A stretch of DNA of 64,000 nucleotides from Cryptomeria japonica (lineage: Eukaryota > Streptophyta > Pinopsida > Cupressales > Cupressaceae): positions 569,491,152 through 569,555,151 of the forward strand of contig NC_081410.1 in assembly GCF_030272615.1 (NCBI RefSeq), written 5' to 3'. The notes beneath the pieces are model-generated. The model did no database searches, was not told the origin of the DNA, and saw nothing but the letters and a program-made list of their open reading frames with translations. This document shows positions 58,775 to 64,000 of the stretch, one piece after another (the stretch's first letter is position 1; the number at the start of each line of letters is the position of its first letter). The translations under genes and the position numbers were made by a program.

Positions 58775-61702
58775 ATGGCTTCCTCTTCTACTCCCAGATT
58801 TATTGCAAACCCTACTGTTGTGGAAATTGTAAAATGCCCTAGGCCCGTTTTCAAAATTATTCCCAAGATAGCTAAGCAAGATGATTCCTTAGGTGCATTC
58901 TCAAAAATTCCTAAAGGTGTAGCTTATGCTAAAGACCCTAGAATTTCTTTGGTTAGATTCAGTCTGCAAATTCACCCGGCAAGCAATTAGGGAAGTGACA
59001 TGATTACCCTCAACCGGCAAAAAACTAGACAAGACAAAGAAGGTACCCAACAACATAGTCATGACCTTAACAAGAGAAACATCTGATAGTAGATCTCTGA
59101 GTAAATGACATCAAGGATATCAATGTGAGATTCATAAGTATAATTTTAGGCTATAAGACCACACATGCAAACATACTTAACTCAGTTTCTAGTCTTTGCA
59201 TTTAAAGTGCTTATGATATGGTAAACAATGATGCAAAAATAGATGTATGTGAATGGATGAAGGATGAACTAGTTGATAATTTGAAAAAGATAAAAGGAGA
59301 CAAGAAAGGGACATTTCATTTTGGTAATCTTTTGGTATGCCTTATGTTGTATTTCTCAAAACAAATTCCTAGTATTGGACACAAAGATTTTGGATATGAC
59401 ATACTGGTAGGAAAACAATTGCAAGAAGCCTTCATTGGCATGAGTACTGCTAGGGAAAACAATATAAGTAAATATTTCAAATATTTCCAAGACAAAATGA
59501 AAACCAGAGAGAGACTACCACAAAGTATAGTAGATAAATATGATAAGGAAATCTATTTTGTGATTAAGAAGGATGAAATATGGATGGAAGCAGTTCTTCC
59601 TAGAACTATATGGGTAACTAAATGGGGTATGAGGCTGATGTGAAATTATTGAGACTTATGCTAAAGCCCTATTAGAAGCACCTAGAGAACCAATGGAATA
59701 AGTTTGTGGCAGTGCAGAAACAATTGAGAGTGGTGTACAAACATTGAAACAAAGGAAGAGAAGACAAAGTATATAAGAGATGCATCAAAACAAGTAAAGG
59801 AAATAAAAGAAAATGTTATGAACCTTACTTGAATAAAGGAAAGTGAACTGGAAGGATTGCAACTAGGGGCACATATCTCACTAGTTGGCACATCATCTGA
59901 TAGTGAAATACCTGTTGAATTAAAGAGAGTTGATAGGAAGAGAAAACCTTCACCGGTACCCTCTCCTCCACCCAAGAAAACAAGAACTCTGAGAAAGAAG
60001 CAACAAGTAGTAAGACAACCAACAAAGAAGTTAGCACCCAAGAAGAAACAGAAACAAGTGATACCACCTTTGGATAACTTACTGAATGAAATCATTGATG
60101 ATGGTAACTTGGAAAATGTGAGCAAGTTGTATAACACATTCACTGATTCTGAAAAGGAAAGTGTTGAAAACAACATTATTCTACATCTGGAAATTTACAA
60201 GAAAGTGTTAATTGAAGTTGTAGATGACTTGCCAAATGATCTATATAGGAGGTTAGATACAAAAAGGATTGCAGTAATGGATTCAGACAAGAAACTTAAG
60301 GTTGAAAAACTTCTAGCTGCACATCCAGTTAACTCGAAAGAGGAGATTGATGAATTAATTTGTGAAGCTAACAGATCAGTTTTTGCTAGTGGTCACCGAC
60401 AAGTGAGCTTAATGGCTGGTAGATTAAATGAAATTGCAAAGGAAACAACTGACAAATGGGATATCTTTTTTGTAGAAAAAGAAAAATAGGAAGAATTAAA
60501 TCAACCCAAGAAAACATTCAAAGTCTATCAAAATTACAAGGACAAAGGGAAAGGTAAAGTTGGTGGAATACCAAACATCAAAATAACTGACAACTTACCA
60601 CCACCCTTGGATAATACATCGATACATACTGATGATACACCAGCTACTGAAAATGTGGACATAACACATGATGACACTAACCCTAAATCAGAAATTCTAT
60701 TTACCATGAATGTTGATACTCAGGAAGTGAACATTATTGTGGACAAGGATAACATAAAGATACCAACAGCTGATAACAAAGAGAAACCGATAGAAGCATA
60801 GGTACATGTTGAGATATTAAAACCGGTAATCACTGAGAAACCCAAACCGCTACAGGCTAAAACACAACCTCAGGCTAGTCCACCAGAGGTTGATACAAAC
60901 AAGCTGGTTACTAACACTAGAAGGACATCCAAATTCAGACCTACTAATGTGACAGAGGTACTTCTGGACTCAATTAATAAGATATCTGACTGTAATGCAT
61001 TGGCCTACAAGGCAATTGATGATACCATACCTATTCTTAAGATGATTACACCAAAATGCAATGTAGATCATGTAAAGGATTCTTTAGGACAGTTAGACAT
61101 ATTGTCTAAATTTATTGTTGGAAATGTAATAATAGTGGATAAGGTAAATAAGGATACATTCAAAGAGAAAATGGAAAAAGAAAAAGGAAAAAGAAAAAGA
61201 AAAATTATTTGAAGAGACAATAAAGAAGTGCACTGAACATATTAACACACGTTTACCAGCACTGAATACAACAGTTTTGGAGTATAAGGAACTGTACAGA
61301 GAAACATGGAAGCCACATCTATTGACCCAGGACATTGAAAAGGAAATAAGAAGAGTACAAAAGGAGATAGATGATATAGCTGATAACATCATTGGTACAT
61401 CCGAACCTATATCATTTATTGAGCAAGAAATGGTAGGATTTGAGGAAAAGTTGGAGAAATTTGAGAAGGAAAAAGAAAGGATCAAGGCAAGTGCCAGAGA
61501 GATGAAGTATAAACTTAGTCCTAAACTGGATAACCTTATCTCTATGAGAAATGCGATCTCTAAGGCATTAATTCAAGGAGAAAGATCACCAGAGGAGCAT
61601 ATGCATCATCTCACTGGCACAATCCAACGAACTGAGGAAACCATGAATGACAACAACAAATTCATGCAGAGTTTAAATTTGGTTTTGGTTGATATATTTT
61701 AG
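58775..61702 (+). pseudogene. ORF2 of element F
   Basis: It starts MASSSTPRFIANPTVVE. KIPKGVAYAKDP matches QIPTGVIVEEDI of E. The central block follows: IDVCEWMKDELVDNLKKIK, FHFGNLLVCLMLYF, RERLPQSIVDKYDKEIYF and IWMEAVLPRTIW. A shift at about 59640 replaces the GYEV motif. Then come a basic linker (KKTRTLRKKQQVVRQPTKK), the second block (DDLPNDLYRRLDTKRIAVMD, then LMAGRLNEIAKETTDKWDIF), and a helical tail (IEKEIRRVQKEIDDIADNI) ending at 61702. It is broken by stops and shifts, and no known enzymatic motif is present. Confidence 0.8.
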
Positions 61703-61767
61703 ATTGTAACCAACCAGTTACAAACCTTAAGGTGAAATTTTGCACTCGTTTGACAATTTTTGACAAC

Positions 61768-61941
61768 CTTTGTCATTGATGTCAAAGGGGGAGTAGTGGA
61801 TAGAGAAAAATAGCTATTCAGAGGAGATCGTCTGCTCAGGGGGAGCACATCATTTTGGTAAATTTTTGGACTTCACTTTTTGGAAACAGTTTTTGGATTT
61901 TTTCTCATGAGTGTTGCCATCAATGTCAAAGGGGGAGATTG
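61768..61941 (+). promoter_or_regulatory. Dual polypurine tract with quasi-palindromes (element F)
   Basis: CTTTGTCATTGATGTCAAAG (61768-61787) runs into a first tract AAAGGGGGAG (61784-61793). TTGCCATCAATGTCAAA runs into the second tract AAAGGGGGAGATTG (61928-61941) beside the LTR. CATCAATG (61918-61925) is the exact complement of CATTGATG in U3 (61976-61983). The LTR-adjacent tract is the expected plus-strand primer; the role of the other is unknown. Confidence 0.75.
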
Positions 61942-62744
61942 TGTTGTCATGTCTAGTGAGAAATGATGGTGTTTTCATTGATGGAAACCTATCAGTAACC
62001 TACTAGAAACCTTCTAGCAACCACCTAGCATTCATCTGGTAAACCACCAGCAGGCATTGGCACCAGCACCGGCAAACACTTCACAGTGACAACAATGCAT
62101 ACTAGCACCCAAGCCGACAAGAATAAACTTTTATTTATTGTATTTAATTATAAGTATCTTTTGTAAAGCTATCACGACATATTGTAATAGACATATATAT
62201 GTATGAGATATTTTAAATCATTTTGATAGAGGAGAGAAGATAGGAGATGAGATAGGAATGAGCGAATAACAAGGAAGATTTTGTATAGGGTTTATGGTTA
62301 TAGTATGAGCTTAAATCAGTACCGAACCTGGCATAGTTGATGCTAATTTGAAGCAGTACATTGTATTGGATTTTCATAATCCATTTTGTAAGTCAGTGTG
62401 ACTTCTATTTTGTAGATTGAGCAGTGAGCTCTAGGCAGTTGGCCTTCCTGCATGTGCAAGCTCCTCATTGTAAGTAATATTAATTCATTGGCCAGTGAGT
62501 GAATATTGTGGGTTACAAATCCCATCGAGGTTTTTCCCACACTGGGTTTCCTTGTTAAACATCTTGTGTTATGGTGTGTTTTCTATGTTGTCTTTATTGT
62601 TCCTGTTTACTGCATTAATTCTTATTTACCGGTACACTGTTTTGGAATGCAAAATACTTAATAAGGTTAAATATTTTGTTAACTAGTTAGATACTGATTC
62701 ACCCCCCCCTCTCAGTATCTTTGGGACTATCATTAATTCTAACA
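61942..62744 (+). repeat. 3' LTR of element F
   Basis: 803 bases, from TGTTGTCATGTCTAG to TTCTAACA, followed by CCTTT. It closely matches the 5' LTR, including the C-rich box near 62698-62720. Confidence 0.9.
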
Positions 62745-62933
62745 CCTTTGACAGGAATGCCAAAGATTCTGAAAAATAGAAAACCAAACTTACTCTTCCC
62801 CTTAGATAATCAAATCATGATTCTCTCCCTCTTAAACACACTAACTACTCCAGCGGAGTAGCAATACCAACTCATCAATCCAAATAAAGAGATAAGACTA
62901 TGAAGTCCACTGGATTGATACAACTCAATGCAT

Positions 62934-64000
62934 CTAGTTCTCATCAAGAGGGGTGGATACCCCTAACTTGTCTCTCAAATAGACAAATGTATCTATAGGC
63001 AAAGGATTAGTGAAAATATCAGCAATTTGTTCCTTTGTAGACACATACTCTAGATTCACTTCCTCTTCACTGACTTTTTCTCTCAAGAAATGAGACTTGA
63101 TTGATACATGTTTAGTATTCGAATGTTGCACTGGATTATTTGACATATTAATAGCACTAGAATTGTCACAATATATGACACTAGGCTCATCATAGATAAC
63201 TTTGATATCCTTCAACATTTGCTTCATCCTAACTACCTGAGTGCAGTTACTAGCAGCAACAATACACTCAACTTTAGCCATAGATAGGAACACTGAATCT
63301 TGTTTCTTAAAGTCCCATGAAACCAATTTCTTACCCAAAAAAGAGTGTACCACCAAAGGTACTCTTTCGGTCATCAACATCACTAGCCCAATCAACATTA
63401 GTATAAGCACATAACATGAGATCATCATTCCTTGGATATCATAAACCATAATCCATAGTTCCTTTCAAGTATCTGAATATCCTCTTTATAACGGTGACAT
63501 GACTCTCTTTTGGATGAACTTGATATCTAACAACCATGCAAACAACATGCATAATGTCAGGTCTAGTATGAGTCAAGTATAGTAGTCCACTAACCATAGA
63601 TCTGTACAAGGTCTGATTAGCTTTTGAAGATTCTTCATTTTTAGATAATTTGCAACCAGTCACCATAGGAGTTCCAACAGGTTTAGAGTCTTCTAACCCA
63701 AATTTATTTAGTAATTCCTTCACATATTTAGTTTGAGATATTAAAATACCTTTTCTAGTTTGTGAAATCTGCAAACCTAATAAAAATTTCATCTCTCCTA
63801 TCATAGACATCTCAAGTTCTTTTTTCATATCACCAACAAACTTCATACTCAAGTTATCATCTCCTACAAAGATAATGTCATCAACATAGATTTAAACAAT
63901 CAAGATGTTATCATTCTCAATCTTAAAATACAGATTACTATCAGCAGTACCTTTATTAAAACCCAATTTTAGCAAGTACTTATCCAATCTAGCATAACAA
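62934..64000 (-). pseudogene. Copia B2 pol: RT C-terminal half and RNase H
   Basis: Reading from the edge leftwards are the RT active site YVDDIIFVGDDN (about 63855-63890), then MKKELEMSMIGEMKFLLGLQ, QTKYVKELLNKFG, SKPVGTPMV, LYLTHTRPDI and FRYLKGTMDYGL (63440-63852). RNase H follows: YTNVDWASDVDDRKST appears in a different frame (about 63370-63415), then KKLVSWDFKKQ, YCDNSSAINMSNN and NTKHVSIKSHFLREKV, to the end LDEN at 62934. At least two frameshifts around 63360-63440 and a stop just before YVDD show it is dead or nearly so. The rest of pol lies beyond the window. Confidence 0.88.

Larger units (their letters stand above)
56491..62744 (+). mobile_element. Non-autonomous LTR element F (6254 bp), complete
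   Basis: The only plus-strand member of the group. CCTTT is duplicated at 56486-56490 and 62745-62749. The LTRs are 56491-57286 and 61942-62744; the first base of the left copy is preserved although its terminus has point changes and a 6-base insertion. A primer site, ORF1, ORF2 and two polypurine tracts are present and enzymatic domains are absent. It interrupts the 3' untranslated region of B2. Confidence 0.88.
40288..64000 (-). mobile_element. Copia B2, autonomous type, continues past the right edge
   Basis: Its 3' LTR starts at 40288 (plus-strand TGTTGGCAACAAG, preceded by GTATT) and ends at 56357. The polypurine tract (minus strand AAAGGGGGAGAT) follows, then a 3' untranslated region broken by F, then RNase H and RT reading leftwards from the edge. 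D sits in its LTR and E sits in D. It belongs to the same LTR family as solo LTR B and is the only element here, besides array A, that encodes Copia enzymes. Confidence 0.85.

Overview
The window is wall-to-wall transposable elements, and I see no host protein-coding gene, rRNA or tRNA. Copia LTR retrotransposons with an initiator-Met tRNA primer site, a plant L1-type LINE 3' end and a hAT-like MITE point to a seed plant. The depth of nesting, the heavy decay and the 0.8-1.5 kb LTRs suggest a large repeat-rich genome, most likely a gymnosperm; this last step is inference. Element names (A to J, B2) are mine.

Layout. 1-524: 5' part of a minus-strand LTR (J). 1295-8125: truncated minus-strand Copia (G), with a hAT-like MITE (1886-2745) in its gag zinc knuckle and a LINE (3809-6827) in its LTR. 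8126-9188: LTR H. 9189-11465: unassigned AT-rich DNA with one LTR fragment. 11466-40264: a solo LTR (B) with an ATATG target duplication. It is split by a Copia (A) that has become a tandem array of about 5.2 kb units (11748-39191). One unit of that array holds a complete non-autonomous element, C (23830-31888). 40288 to the right edge: a minus-strand autonomous-type Copia (B2). Its 3' LTR is split by D (40960-55693), D's 5' LTR is split by E (47546-55275), and its 3' untranslated region is split by F (56491-62744). B2 pol resumes at 62934 and runs off the edge.

Main result. C, D, E and F are four distinct LTR families with no recognisable protease, integrase, reverse transcriptase or RNase H. 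Each has LTRs, an iMet primer site and a polypurine tract, plus the same two genes in the same order. ORF1 is a coiled-coil protein with four or five CCHC zinc knuckles. ORF2 is a protein of roughly 1000 codons that I do not recognise but that is clearly shared by all four. They look like a diverse lineage of gag-like-only retroelements, probably mobilised by Copia elements such as B2 or A. All families also share a repeated quasi-palindrome beside two polypurine tracts and in U3.

Insertion order from nesting: B, then A, then DNA-level tandem duplication of A, then C; B2, then D, then E; B2, then F; H, then G, then the LINE and the MITE. Almost every reading frame is broken. The longest unbroken ones are E ORF1 (410 codons) and the first 402 codons of E ORF2.
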